This document shows, piece by piece, positions 21,360 to 32,110 of a stretch of DNA of 64,000 bases. Within the stretch, counting starts at the first letter, position 1; the number at the start of each line of letters is the position of its first letter. The notes below the pieces were generated by a model, which had not been told where the DNA came from, did no database searches, and was given only the letters and a program-made list of their open reading frames with translations. The position numbers and the translations under genes were made by a program. This DNA comes from Phytophthora sp. 'mugwort' (taxonomy: Eukaryota; Oomycota; Peronosporomycetes; Peronosporales; Peronosporaceae), in NCBI GenBank assembly GCA_033558025.1, contig JAUCEF010000007.1, positions 8,866,001-8,930,000 on the forward strand, given 5' to 3'.

Positions 21360-21946
21360 ATCCAGCCGAGGTGTTTTTTTACGCTTCATCCGCATGAAGA
21401 CGTTCGAAGAACAGGGGTTGCCGCTGTTCCCAGATGCCGACTTCATCACCTGCCCGCTGCACGCGGTTGCCGTGGCGCTAATCACGCAGCCCCCTCCGTC
21501 CATCTATCGTCGGTGATTCCGCCGGTGGAAGTGCTGAACCACCCCGATGAGTTTGCCGTCCTGGGCACTGCCATCTCAACTTTCGCTGCTGTACCGAAGT
21601 CAGCTGCTGTACCGACGATATATTCACACATCAACCGTTGATCAACCGCGTCGCGCCTGCTGCTAGCGTCGTAGCACCACTGACATCGAACTCGTTTAGT
21701 CGCGGTGGTGCGCTCGCGGACAGGCGTGAAGGTCTCACACACCGCTGGATCTTTGACCGCGGGGCCTGGAACATGTCGACAACAAACAAGGGGTTCAACT
21801 ACATCTTCAACACAAGCAGAGAAGATTACATGGTCAGTAAGGCGCTCAGCGGGTACGACATGAAGGCAGCAGTCAAAACGCTCGACTTAAAGCCGCTCGA
21901 CGCGGAGACGCAGGAGAAACTCGCAGCTTCCAGCGCTCGCTATTGA
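21360..21946 (+). pseudogene. Second tyrosine-recombinase (Crypton-like) C-terminal remnant
   Basis: A plus-strand coding stretch in shifting frames ends with WIFDRGAWNMSTTNKGFNYI, FNTSREDYMVSKALSGYDMK and then TAA-like stops after ASSARY. Upstream of this it reads VVAPLTSNSFSRGGAL. That position matches the HxxR box of tyrosine recombinases (normally H-S-F-R-R-G-G-A), but here His is Asn and Arg is Ser, so both catalytic residues are lost. A further upstream part near 21440-21490 has PDADFITCPLHAV in one frame. It is a different family from the reverse-strand Crypton at 9858-11530. The assignment is by pattern only. Confidence 0.5.
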
Positions 21947-21947
21947 G

Positions 21948-22154
21948 ATGGTGAATACCTCTCTTAGCTGTTTTACTGTAGTCTACGATAGTTATAGTGG
22001 ACACCAGAGACTAGCTGTAGTTGCCTCCGGGCCAGTCTTCCAAGCAGGGCAACCTCCTCATGCGCTAGCCTCTAAATCTAACTCACTTCGTCTTTCGACA
22101 CTTTCTGAACAAGCTCCTTCGTCCCTACTCTTCTACGTAGCCTGCCGTACAATC
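21948..22154. other. Short unclassified frame between transposon remnants
   Basis: An open frame of 71 codons from 21948 to 22163 has no recognised motif. It may be decayed upstream copia sequence. Confidence 0.3.
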
Positions 22155-22460
22155 CGAGACTGATGCACATGCGCGTGTTCGGGCGCCGTAATTACGTCCT
22201 AACCCTGAAGGAGAAGCGACTCAAGTGGGACCCCAAGGTTCGCGCTGGTATGCTCATGGGCTACGAAGAAGTGTCGAAGACGTACCGAGTTTATGACATT
22301 AATGCGGGGTAGGTGGTGATCGGTCGCGATGTCACCTTCGAAGAATCACGTTTTGGTATCTCGAAGACGACTGCAAGTGATTATGACGAAGATGCTACTC
22401 TCGACTTCGACTCCCTCGAGACCAGCGACAATGAAACTGAAGTCCCTACGGAATTCTAGC
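22155..22460 (+). pseudogene. Ty1/copia integrase C-terminal fragment
   Basis: The plus-strand frame reads MRVFGRRNYVLTLKEKRLKW and then MLMGYEEVSKTYRVYDINAG, a stop, and VVIGRDVTFEESRFGISKT. This is the well-known stretch after the copia integrase core, where the protein passes into the linker before the polymerase. The acidic part (DYDEDATLDFDSLET) follows. It is an isolated 300-base fragment with one in-frame stop, and neither the core nor the polymerase is present. Confidence 0.75.
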
Positions 22461-22699
22461 AGACGGGGAATTGCAAGACTCGCCCACTGATGCTGAGAAC
22501 TAAACAGAAAGCTCGCGTTCTGTCCGCTGTGCCACTGGTTCGGAAGAAGCATGTGATTCTGACAAGGAAAAATTCCAAAGGGGGACTCGAATCGAAAAAC
22601 ATTTTCAGAGGGGGACTCGATATTTACCCAAACCTCTGTGAACCGCTTTTTAGCCTCCACCACCAGATCAAATGGCCGATGGAGCAGACGATACGGGCG
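22461..22699. other. Spacer between copia fragment and MULE
   Basis: A short near-repeat, gggggactcgaat / gggggactcgata, occurs at 22580-22620, possibly a boundary of the next element. No gene is seen. Confidence 0.3.
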
Positions 22700-24040
22700 A
22701 TGCAGAGCTAGATGGTCTGCGTCAGTAGAGGTGAACACCGGAAAGGACTTTGTTACAGCAGTTAAAGCTTATGCATTAGTGCTTGGTAAGCGTGTTGTTG
22801 CTAGTAAGAGAGGTGGTACGTTTAAGGACATTCGCTGTTCTAGTGGGGCGTCTTGTACCTGGTTCGTAAAATAGTCCGTGTCAAAGTGGAAACATCAACA
22901 GAACAACTGGCACGTGACAACAACCAATCTCAACCACATCAACTGCACGTCGACGTGCGAAACCCTCTGCTCATCAGCTAGCAGCATCGTCGGTGCTGCG
23001 GTCTGCTGCAATTGCTGATGCCAGCATCTCTGCGTCGGCGATGGCTGGGCAGCTGCAGCAAGAGTCTAAGTTGATGTGCAGTACCAGCATGCTATACAGA
23101 GTGAAGGATATTGTACTCCGTGAGATGTTCTCAGAAGACGAGAAGTCTATCAAATACCTGCCGTGGTATCTTGAAGCATTTACGAAGTGCAACAACGGTA
23201 TTTTCAGCGACATGCAGCGTGATGTAGAAAGTCACTTTGTTCGAGCGATGGTCGCCTTGGATCCCGCATGGTTTCGTGGTGGCCAAGGAATTTTTGGTGT
23301 GGACGCGGCTCACATGAAGCACCGCCAATATAACGGGCAGATAGTGCTAGTTGCACGGGATGGAAATCTCCAGAACCGCGTAGCAGCCGTGGCGCTAGCC
23401 CCGCTGGAGGATCACTCCAACTATTTTTGGTTCTTCAAGGCACTTCTTTTGCATGGGTTTCCTCTTCGTGACGTGCCAGTTTTCTGACCGCCATGCCGGC
23501 ATCATTTCAGCTTCAGATGAGCTAAAGCTACAAACTATATTTTGCACAAGACATCTCATCGGTACGACAGTATTACATCGAAGGATATTATGTTTGTTGC
23601 TTACAAAAATGCGTATTGCGCTCGTAGGAAATGTGCGAGCTGACAAAAAGTAAAGCTTGCTGTCTGTCATGAGGCAATGGTTTGGCGCGCACAAGCGGCA
23701 ACGACGCCAGCCGAATATAAAGCCGCCATACAAGCTTTGAGTGATGCGAGTGTCGCTGCCGGTGAATATTTGAACACGGTGGAGCCGAAGAAGTGAATTC
23801 TGTATCAATACTACAAGACTCTACCCCTCTATGGACGGAGAACTACCAACTTTGTTGAAAGCGAGCAGGCAAAATCGTTGCGGCTAAAGCGAGGAAGCTA
23901 CTGCCTTACGACTACTTCCGTGCGTACGCCAAAATCTCGATGACCGAGGCGCATCTTCGTCTCTGTCAAGGCAAAATGTGGGCGGCCCCTGGTCGAATCA
24001 CAACCCCTCGGTCGGAAAGCAAGTTCCAGTATTTATTCTA
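22700..24040 (+). pseudogene. MULE (Mutator-like) transposase remnant
   Basis: The plus strand gives a decayed MULE transposase. A DNA-binding-like start is seen near 22730-22870 (TFKDIRCSSGASCTWFVK). The catalytic core lies in the 164-codon frame 22993-23487, with GIFGVDAAHMKHRQYNGQI giving the first catalytic Asp and FWFFKALLLHGFPLRDVPVF following. A frameshift near 23480 leads to FSDRHAGIISASDELKLQT, which carries the second Asp. The end near 23820-24000 has YGRRTTNFVESEQAKS and further MULE-like residues. Stops and the frameshift disable it. Terminal inverted repeats were not found by eye. Confidence 0.75.
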
Positions 24041-24140
24041 ATTTAAAAGTAAAACAAATATTATTAAAAACTATCCATCTTTAAATAATTTAATTGTTCA
24101 ATCATTTTTAAATTTTATATATTATTTTAGAAAAAATTAA
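24041..24140. other. AT-rich segment after MULE
   Basis: About 100 bases are over 80% A+T, mostly runs of A, T and TTTAAAT-type strings. It marks the end of the transposon block. Confidence 0.6.
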
Positions 24141-24144
24141 AATG

Positions 24145-24186
24145 GCAATTATAACTTAAAGGTAGAGTGTTAGAATGCGGATTTGG
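24145..24186 (+). ncRNA. Possible tRNA head relic
   Basis: The sequence can be read as the 5' half of a tRNA. Bases TA stand at positions 8-9. The D stem is ACTT/GAGT with loop AAAGGTA. The anticodon stem is TTAGA/TTTGG (with G-U pairs) and the loop ATGCGGA has seven bases, giving anticodon GCG. I find no T arm or matching acceptor 3' strand, so it would be a truncated relic. It could be chance. Confidence 0.25.
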
Positions 24187-24551
24187 AGCACGGTCGGCGG
24201 GCATCGGTTGCTGGCGCATCGTGGCTTACTGTCCTGCTGGCTGCGGCTCCGAGCGGTTGGTGTTTGTGTGGTGTGTCACTAACGCGCAGTTGTCACAAAA
24301 CTGATTTCTCTACTAGTCGACTGTTGGAATTGTCAGACAGAGTGAGAATTTTTACGATATCGAAAACATTTTGCTTGTCAAGTTTCATCACTTTTTTATC
24401 CAATAGAATCGCGCGCCATGGCACTGGAAGCGCGCGCATTGTCATTGAGAAGGTATTCCCTGCGCCTGCGCACTACAACCAAACTGCACCAGGCCAGCGT
24501 GACACGCATCTCTAGCCAAGATCAATATCCACTTGCTCCGCCACCGAGGCG
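24187..24551. other. 5' flank of the first gene in the gene-dense half
   Basis: I see no gene. A frame of 110 codons at 24183-24515 has no motif. This region should contain the promoter and 5' untranslated part of the TFIIIC-like gene. Confidence 0.4.
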
Positions 24552-27500
24552 ATGACCGTTAAGTGCTCCATGCCGCAGTTCGTCGCGCGTTGTTTGGAGG
24601 AAATTGGCCTCGAGGGCCGCTGCGGGATGCCGCTACGCGAGCTATTTGGCGCAATGGACCCGGAGAACGACGTGGACTACCGTCGCTATGCCTGGCGCGT
24701 ATTGCGTGGCATGGAGAGCCAGCTGAGCTTTCACGTTATGCGACCGCTGGAGGGCGCGGCCGCTGCAGTGGAGAAGAAGAACCTGACATTGACGGGCGTT
24801 GAGGACAGCGTCACACCGCGGCGGAAACGCAAGTGGAAGACCACGCTGCTTAATAGTCTGAGCGTTGACTTTCCCGCGGTGAAGACGCGGATGGATGACG
24901 ATGCAGAAGGTAATCCCAAGCGCCACAAGAACAAGCACCAGCCATTGCAGCCCGTGCTCCCGTCGATGAGACGTATCGCGGCACTGAAGCAGCGTCGGAG
25001 GCTGTCAGAGTCTGATTGTGAAGGTCGAGATTTATCAGATAGCACGAGTCGGTTAAGGAAGCGGAGGCAAAGCAGTAGGTATGGCAACAGGGACGGAGAA
25101 GTGGTGATTGTGGAGGATGGAGAGAACGACACAGTAACGGATAACATGGTGATGAAGGAAGACTTGGAGGAACAGGGCGATGATCAGGTACAGCAAAAGG
25201 AACCAGAGATCTGCATTAAAAAGGAGGTGAGAGATGGCGCTGATGAGACCCAGTGGGTATTACGAAGCCCACGAGGTTACCGTCTTGGAGAGGAAGTGGA
25301 TGTACGAGGATTGAGCTACGAAGAGGCTGTGATGAGCAATCAGGATGGTGTCCTAGGTGTTGTGGCTTGGGAGGAGCTACGATTAAAGTATTTGGGGGTG
25401 CAAGACGTGACCTCCATGGACACAATTTCACCACAGTTCGACCTGTTGGAGATTATCGGTCGTTCCAGAGTGCACGGAGAAAATGCTGCATTACTGACAA
25501 GTTCACAGCTATTTGGAGACTCGCGGAAGCTACACTACTTGCTGGATATGTTGATCGCGTGTAAATACGTTGTGAAAAACATTGTGACGGCTGACCAGAA
25601 ACGATTCAACATTGTGCACTTGCGGCGGTTCGCCAGCCAGTTTCACCCGTCCATGATATCGCCATCCGCTATAATATCTCGGCAGGCATTCCCGAAAGAA
25701 GCTTTGGCGCAAGTTATCGTCGGCATGATGAAAGCACGAGGAGACAGGACGTGTGTGTTCGCAGACATTGGGCGCGAGTTGGGCTATGGTAAACGCCATC
25801 AGGAGCAATTGCGGAACTATTTCATTCAGCAGATGAACGCCAAGCCGAGCTTTCCCCTACAATTGTTTATGGCAAGATGCAAAACGGGCGGTGAATATAT
25901 TGGGCGAAAGCTGTGGTGCATCCGTCTACGAGATGGTGCCTATAGTGAATCTGGTCGACGACGGGGCTCATCTGTTACATTTGAGGAACTTGGACCTGAT
26001 AGTATGGCTGTAGGCCGCCCTGTTGTGGAGCGTGGGATCATGGAGCAAATGTATGTGGCTATTCAAGATCGAGATGACGTTGGCGCCACAGTCCCTGAGC
26101 TTCGAGATGTGTTGGGTGTTCCGACGTTCAAACTGCCATATAAGCTGGCGCAGGGATTGATCTCAAATTACAATATTTCAGTAGAGCAAGTTGTTCTGGG
26201 CAAGAGTACAATGTATCGGATGTTTGTTCCTGGTGCCGGACGACAGGATGAAAGTAGCCAACATGCTACAACTGATAGTTGCACAGATCCGACCGATTCC
26301 AATGTTGGCGTACGGATAACCCGCACCAGTGACAAGTATAGCACACCTAAAGGGGCGGACGGAAAGGATGATAATGGTAGCCAACCTCAACCAGGCACGA
26401 TGATCGAGGCAACTCGAGGGGTTGTGAGGGCATCAACGATTGACAGACGGAAAAACTACATTCTGAAGCGGGTGCAGATGGAAAAGATTGTGTCGCTGCA
26501 TCAATTGCGTACGGGTTTGATTGATATGGAGCGAGTGGCAGAAGCTAGTACCATGGACATTCGATCAGTCCGCCGTATTGTCGATGAACTTGTCGAGGAG
26601 AAGAAGATGACCACAATGGATATTACTCTGCCACCAAAACAGGTTCTTCAGAAAGCGCATCGAAAGGTGAAATGTGCTGTGCTGCTTGGGTATCAGCGCA
26701 GCCGCGAAGCCATTCGAGAGTTTATTAAATCATACGAGGAAGAGCAGCAGCGAAAATACCAGGCGAATGTCATGGACCACGATAATGATGATTTCGTCGT
26801 CGTAACCAATCGCCGAAAGCAGCGTCGTACCGGTGGTAGTGTAGTAAAAGATGCTATCACCCAGGATGCTCGCGATCAGGAGGTTGTCAAGTACAGCGCT
26901 GTGTCTTACAAACTGGCACGGCTTGGACTAGCGAAGATACAAAAGCAAAGTCGCCGGCTTGGAATGTTTTTTGGTATGATGTACAAGTGCCGGGCATTTC
27001 ACTTTATGATTTGGGATCGAATTGAGCTTCTGAGAGCCCAAGGTGCTGTTGAAGAACCGCGTGATGCAGAGAACAGCTCATTATCTGCCGGTTTGAAGGA
27101 GGTATCATTCGCATTGAAAGATGTCCTGGATCTTTTGACTGTAAAGGAGTATATCCAGCTTGTCGGTGTCCCAGAACTACTCACCGATCGAGAAGAATCA
27201 GCCGTTAGGTTGATTTCATCGAAGGGTGATTCGTGGGGTGCGCTACCTGAATCTCTGGTGGAAAAGCTTCGGGGGTGCGAAGCAGATCGGTTTTCGAAGA
27301 TAGTGCGTGTTTTGCTCGATCTGAGACTCCTTCAGGTTGTTCATGATACGTCGTCGACCGGCCTCTTTAACGTATTTCAGACGTCCGATGACTTCGATTC
27401 GATTGTTTCAAGGGTAGCCTTTGCGACGTTGTCGGGAGGACTATTCAAGATCAAGCGCCGTGTCCACATCAGTGTCAAACAGGGGACAAGCGTGCTGCAC

Positions 27501-29795
27501 CGACTTCCATCCGAATATTCGTATGCTTATGCACCGGGGTTTTCATGCAAGAGCAAGAGTGACCATTTCACTGGGCGCGTTCCTCTCGAGTTCGAATTCA
27601 ACGGAATGGACGACGTTAAGGCGTTCTGGAAGTCGCTACGCTTTTTAAGTGTCGAGGGAGCTCGGTTAGGTACCTCGTCGTCTGACCCCAACAGTGTGAG
27701 TGTCAAACTTGACGGCGCTCTTATTCAATCGGCTCCTTTATCGGATCACAATATTTACGTTTTGAAGGCTTGGGTTCCTCACTCAGCGACGAGCACAAGA
27801 AGCAGTACTGCTCGAGCTAAAGCAGCCGCAGGGCCTATCCAGGTGCTGAAGCGTAAACACTATCAATCGGAAGTACCTGCTGCGGAAGGATCTTCACAGA
27901 AGCGACGCAAGATTGCTATAGCCAGCAACGGTTCGATTTCAGCATTGATGGCTCCAGTTGATACGAGTGACGCCGGTGTCAGTAAGTTCCGCAAACAAGT
28001 TGGTGCTAAGAAGACTCGCCGAACTTTGACGTGGACCCTCGAAGATGATCTACGGTTGATAGACCTCTACCTTGAACAAATGTCGTGCCGATGGTTTGTT
28101 GAGGTGCCTCTGGCTCTTCAAAACAAAGAAGAGCGTGTTGCATTTCGGACGACAGACCTGTCTCGCACGTTAATCTCATGGAAGGAGCTTGGGAAGGCAT
28201 TCAAGAAGAAGCCGATCGAGTGTATGCTGCGTGTAAATGATTTACTGGAAGCGCCAGCTATTCAAGCGAGGTTGGAGAGAGCTAAGGTCACTATCACGCA
28301 GATGAAAAACCCTGGTGGAGAGTTTCACGAGGAGGTTGCAATCATGAGCCAACCGCGGTTAACAGCATTGCTCTGCCGAGCATTGCAAGTGATCCTTCAC
28401 GAACGCTCCAGTTATTACTCTGTTCTTGCGGATATGCTTATGGGTAATTGGAAAGAAACTGAGGTGAAGTTGGTATGGAGATATTTATGGCTTGCTGGAA
28501 TTATTACACGGACACCTCAGGCGAATGAAGGAAAGGACCAAAAACAGCGAGGGTTTCAAGTCCACTCGAAAGTGTTCGAAATGAAAAGCTTGAAGATTCC
28601 TCATTACCTAATGGAGACGTTTTGCGAGGCCGCTAAGTATTCGTCTTTTGTCAATGAAAACGTTGATGAAGCCACGATGGTGGCTGAAGAGAATGATCGC
28701 TACTTCGAGCATGACATTGAAGTGAACATTACATCTGGACAAGCCGCTGTAGCATTATCTTCCATGGTCTCGGGGTTCTCTCGTCTCGTCCCATCGTATG
28801 TGGCACCAGGGAAACACTCAATAGATTATCGTGGGATCCAGCGAGCAATGGCTGTTAAAGGCCTGGCGGGTCATTTGTCGCGTCAATGGGGTGGAGTTTT
28901 TCCAGAGGATTTTCTTAAAGAGTATTGGGCAGTCAAGTCAGTGTTTGGTGTTTCTGACGTAGTTACACAAGCTCAAAACATTAAGGCGATGGAAGCCTTT
29001 TCCCGTAGCGCTCGGGTTCACCAAGTTATGAAAAGGGATACCAGAACCAAGCGAAGAAAGCGCAACCCACACAATTCGTTATCGTCGTGGTTGTATGTTG
29101 TACTCTCCGAAGCTGCTAACTCAGGCGTGACTCTAAGCGAGCTGGGCGAAAAATACGCAGCATCTGCACTTACGAGCAATGTGGAATGCAACACTGCACC
29201 AGCAAGGCTAATCCAGCGCGAGGTGGATGAAATGGTCCACACAGGAAGCGTGCTAGAGGTGAATGGGTATGATTGCAGTCGCTTCATACTCCGCGAGTTT
29301 GCCGACCTCTGGACACTGCATCCCTATCGGATCACGAGCGATCCAACAGCGGAGAAGGTTCATTTTTTGTTTGACAAGGACAGCACTGTCGTAGCACGGC
29401 CGTGGCTTCACTTGGATGGGAATGTCAACACGAAGGTGGCTCTCAAATTGAAGCGCAAGGTCGTGAATATCGTCATGTGCAGCCCTGGCATTCAAGATGG
29501 CGCCGTTCACAAGAAGATGCGTAATATTGTGAGTCTACAAGACATGCGCTCGCTTCTGGAGGAACTGATGAGTAGTGGGATTCTTTATGCTCGAGTATTT
29601 CGCGATCCGCAGCCACCAGCCGTTAGCATTTTCGGTCTCCCAGAGAGCCGTCCAAGTCATAAATCCGATATTTTGACCTTGTCACCCGGAGAACTACGAT
29701 ACGTGGACTTCTCCCGAGAACGTCTGCACTACTTCCCGTCAGTTAATTGTATGGAGCTTCTTGGCGCGGAAGCGTGTGACGCCGATTTTGGGTAA
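24552..29795 (+). CDS. TFIIIC largest subunit-like (B-block binding)
   Basis: One uninterrupted frame of 1747 residues. TFIIIC binds the internal promoter of tRNA genes and recruits TFIIIB for RNA polymerase III, and this size and layout fit its B-block-binding subunit (GTF3C1 in animals). A winged-helix-like region at about 297-365 has TSSQLFGDSRKLHYLLDMLI, where the B-block domain is expected. A basic and acidic linker lies at about 85-215. A segment near 960-1040 with DDVKAFWKSLRFLSVEGAR fits the family's middle region. A Myb/SANT-like part at about 1155-1230 begins LTWTLEDDLRLIDLYLEQ. Later parts contain several winged-helix-like stretches. It would act in the nucleus. The start is the first ATG in frame. 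Confidence 0.7.
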   Translation: MTVKCSMPQFVARCLEEIGLEGRCGMPLRELFGAMDPENDVDYRRYAWRVLRGMESQLSFHVMRPLEGAAAAVEKKNLTLTGVEDSVTPRRKRKWKTTLLNSLSVDFPAVKTRMDDDAEGNPKRHKNKHQPLQPVLPSMRRIAALKQRRRLSESDCEGRDLSDSTSRLRKRRQSSRYGNRDGEVVIVEDGENDTVTDNMVMKEDLEEQGDDQVQQKEPEICIKKEVRDGADETQWVLRSPRGYRLGEEVDVRGLSYEEAVMSNQDGVLGVVAWEELRLKYLGVQDVTSMDTISPQFDLLEIIGRSRVHGENAALLTSSQLFGDSRKLHYLLDMLIACKYVVKNIVTADQKRFNIVHLRRFASQFHPSMISPSAIISRQAFPKEALAQVIVGMMKARGDRTCVFADIGRELGYGKRHQEQLRNYFIQQMNAKPSFPLQLFMARCKTGGEYIGRKLWCIRLRDGAYSESGRRRGSSVTFEELGPDSMAVGRPVVERGIMEQMYVAIQDRDDVGATVPELRDVLGVPTFKLPYKLAQGLISNYNISVEQVVLGKSTMYRMFVPGAGRQDESSQHATTDSCTDPTDSNVGVRITRTSDKYSTPKGADGKDDNGSQPQPGTMIEATRGVVRASTIDRRKNYILKRVQMEKIVSLHQLRTGLIDMERVAEASTMDIRSVRRIVDELVEEKKMTTMDITLPPKQVLQKAHRKVKCAVLLGYQRSREAIREFIKSYEEEQQRKYQANVMDHDNDDFVVVTNRRKQRRTGGSVVKDAITQDARDQEVVKYSAVSYKLARLGLAKIQKQSRRLGMFFGMMYKCRAFHFMIWDRIELLRAQGAVEEPRDAENSSLSAGLKEVSFALKDVLDLLTVKEYIQLVGVPELLTDREESAVRLISSKGDSWGALPESLVEKLRGCEADRFSKIVRVLLDLRLLQVVHDTSSTGLFNVFQTSDDFDSIVSRVAFATLSGGLFKIKRRVHISVKQGTSVLHRLPSEYSYAYAPGFSCKSKSDHFTGRVPLEFEFNGMDDVKAFWKSLRFLSVEGARLGTSSSDPNSVSVKLDGALIQSAPLSDHNIYVLKAWVPHSATSTRSSTARAKAAAGPIQVLKRKHYQSEVPAAEGSSQKRRKIAIASNGSISALMAPVDTSDAGVSKFRKQVGAKKTRRTLTWTLEDDLRLIDLYLEQMSCRWFVEVPLALQNKEERVAFRTTDLSRTLISWKELGKAFKKKPIECMLRVNDLLEAPAIQARLERAKVTITQMKNPGGEFHEEVAIMSQPRLTALLCRALQVILHERSSYYSVLADMLMGNWKETEVKLVWRYLWLAGIITRTPQANEGKDQKQRGFQVHSKVFEMKSLKIPHYLMETFCEAAKYSSFVNENVDEATMVAEENDRYFEHDIEVNITSGQAAVALSSMVSGFSRLVPSYVAPGKHSIDYRGIQRAMAVKGLAGHLSRQWGGVFPEDFLKEYWAVKSVFGVSDVVTQAQNIKAMEAFSRSARVHQVMKRDTRTKRRKRNPHNSLSSWLYVVLSEAANSGVTLSELGEKYAASALTSNVECNTAPARLIQREVDEMVHTGSVLEVNGYDCSRFILREFADLWTLHPYRITSDPTAEKVHFLFDKDSTVVARPWLHLDGNVNTKVALKLKRKVVNIVMCSPGIQDGAVHKKMRNIVSLQDMRSLLEELMSSGILYARVFRDPQPPAVSIFGLPESRPSHKSDILTLSPGELRYVDFSRERLHYFPSVNCMELLGAEACDADFG

Positions 29796-29887
29796 TCGCC
29801 AAGGTATGAGTGAGTGAGTTGAAGCAGCGTGGTAAAATATCTTAATCCGATATTTATTTTGACTTGGTCTGGTTTCGCGCACATATT

Positions 29888-31696
29888 TTACCGCGCACTT
29901 TGACCTGCTAGATTGTACTCCCGCGAACGAGTTGGAGGTCCTGCTGTGCCAGCCCCGAGGGACGCGAGAGTTTGTCTCTTGTGTTCAATCAGGTTTTGAA
30001 TCACATTCATGACATTCCTCTGCTTGTCTTCCAGGGTGTGTCCAGTTGCTGTAGGGGCTGGACTTTCAGCTCTGACCGATGAACGTCGGGCCGATGAACC
30101 GTGAGCGTTTGGTGGTGGTCGCCGTTGTTGCTGTTCTTGGAAGCGGTCGTGGTGCGAAACATTATTACGAGAAGCGGCTGGATACCTTGGCGTACTAGCA
30201 CCTGCTCAAACAGCATGATGTCAATGACTCATGGTCATGAACTTGGTGAGATTACAGCTCTACTGGCACTTCTGCTTACCTCGAATGTCTTCGTTGGGTG
30301 GCTTCGTGACGGACTTCTGTAAGCGAGCTGTTGCATGCTGTTCACCGTGCAACCGCGTTAAGGCTGCAACATTGGGTTTGCTTGGTCTTAAATTAGGATC
30401 GAAGATGGGCTTGACGGTCGGAGCAATGGGTCGATTGACAGAAATGCCATTCGACTGCGCTAGTCGGTCGTACATACTCAAGTAGGGAGCAGCTCGGTAC
30501 TTCGAAGGCGAGTTTGGGGCCTTAGACCTACATGTACTGGGTGAAAATGGTGGGGGTGGAGGGGAGGTAGGTCCTGATGAGCCTCGCTGGTACTTGTGTA
30601 GACCTGCTCGAGCGCGTTCATGAGTGGGCTCGATCGGAAGTGGTAAAAACAATGATCCGTCGTATTTTGACGCCGGATCGCCTGGAAGTAAAGGCTGTAC
30701 TGTGGTGGCAGGACGTGGTCGAGTCTGCTTGTGGATCACGAACTGCTTTTTATCGTCATAAATCCGCGCTGTAGCGAGGTCGCCCCACAAGAAGATACAA
30801 TCAATTAAGTGCAAATATTCAAGCAGAGATCTGCAGTGCATGTAGCGGGGGCTACCTTACAATATGAGAGAGACCTGATGGCCGATGCTTCTTTCGTCTT
30901 GTATTTGGCTGCACTCCGCATCTTCTTGTCATCCAGCATGATCAGACTGGGGATCATATCCAGCATCGGAACATGGTACCCAGGCTTTTGGCTGAGAGGG
31001 TTGCCTCGAATCGTCAGATGAGTTAAGTTCTGGTTGAGCGACAGTGCTCGCAATGCCTCTGGACTGAAGCATGAATTCATGGTGGATGTTAGTCAACAGT
31101 GGACCACTGGCAAGCACACAATCCCCCTTCTCGCACGTACAACTCGATGAGATTGTCCGAAATGTCGAGGTTCTCTAGATACTCGAGTGTTTCAAGCCCT
31201 TTCGTGTTCATAAGCCTGTTCATGACCAACATTAGTGCACGATGTTCACGTTCTGGCTCCGATTGCGCATGTTTGTTTACCTATTTCCACTCAGATTGAC
31301 ATGGACGAGCTGCGGACAGAATTCTAACGCACTCACGTCATCCAGGCGATTAAACGCCAAGTGCAGCTCGTGTATAGCCGTCAAACGTTCGATCCCTTGA
31401 ATGCTTTTTATGACGTTGAATGAAATGTCCAAAGTCACGACTTGAGCGGGGAGTGACGACGGAATCTTGTCAATCTCATTATTGGACAAGTCGATCGTAT
31501 CGGCCGTTGCGAATATACGGAGAGTGCGCTCGACCTGTTCCGCCGTGAGTCCTCGCCCCTACAACACGAACCTGTCAGCATTTTTCTTTAACGTAACTCG
31601 ACACCAGCCTTGCCTAGCCGCACGTACGGATAGGTCACAGTAGTGAGACTCGGCACCATCCAACCCAACGCTGTTTCGCCGTGTAGAGGACGCCAT
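29888..31696 (-). CDS. Leucine-rich-repeat protein, 6 exons
   Basis: Six exons join in frame to give 475 residues: 31696-31628, 31558-31281, 31215-31141, 31063-30861, 30768-30280, 30201-29888. The introns begin GTACGT, GTAAAC, GTACGT, GTAAGG and GTAAGC and all end in AG. The N-terminal half carries SDS22-type leucine-rich repeats (AEQVERTLRIFATADTIDLS, VVTLDISFNVIKSIQGIERL, LVHVNLSGNRLMNTKGLETL). An LRR cap follows (MLDMIPSLIMLDDKKM). The C-terminal half is basic and Pro/Ser-rich, with little order. Such proteins bind phosphatases or ciliary components, but I cannot name a specific role. It is divergent from the HECT gene. Confidence 0.75.
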
Positions 31697-32110
31697 CAAG
31701 CCGTGAGTAAACGCTTCGTGGGGTGACAAATTATCGCCGTCTTAACCTCAAAAATACTTGAATCACCTGCGCAGAACAAAACGCACAAACCGAGAAGAGC
31801 TCTAAATCCAGACGTCAAGACCACGACATCCTGATAAAAATACGATGGTGCTAACGAGGACAAACTTCGGATGGCTGAGCATGGACGAGGTGTGAGCTAA
31901 GCTGCCCTTCATGTCCTAGATCCCACATAAATGTATAAGGGTAACCGCGCTCAGCCATCAGTGTGACTGATGGACCATCACTCTTCTCCCTTGCACGACC
32001 TGTGTTGAAGTGGGTTACGCTGCAGTTAAGTTCGAACGTCGTACCTAGTGCGAGCACCGGTCTTCTGACCAGCCACAGTCAGTAGGAAACCTAAGAGCTT
32101 GAGTCCAAGT
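31697..32110. promoter_or_regulatory. Divergent promoter region, LRR gene / HECT gene
   Basis: This 414-base gap separates two divergently read start codons, so it must carry both promoters and 5' untranslated parts. I see no gene in it and no clear named motif. Confidence 0.4.

Noticed and set aside
1..24200. CRISPR array or bacterial operon
   Set aside because: No regular spacer-repeat pattern is present, and the genes have introns and eukaryotic families.
24183..24515. 110-codon ORF as an effector gene
   Set aside because: There is no convincing signal peptide and no RxLR or LFLAK motif; it overlaps the presumed promoter of the first gene.
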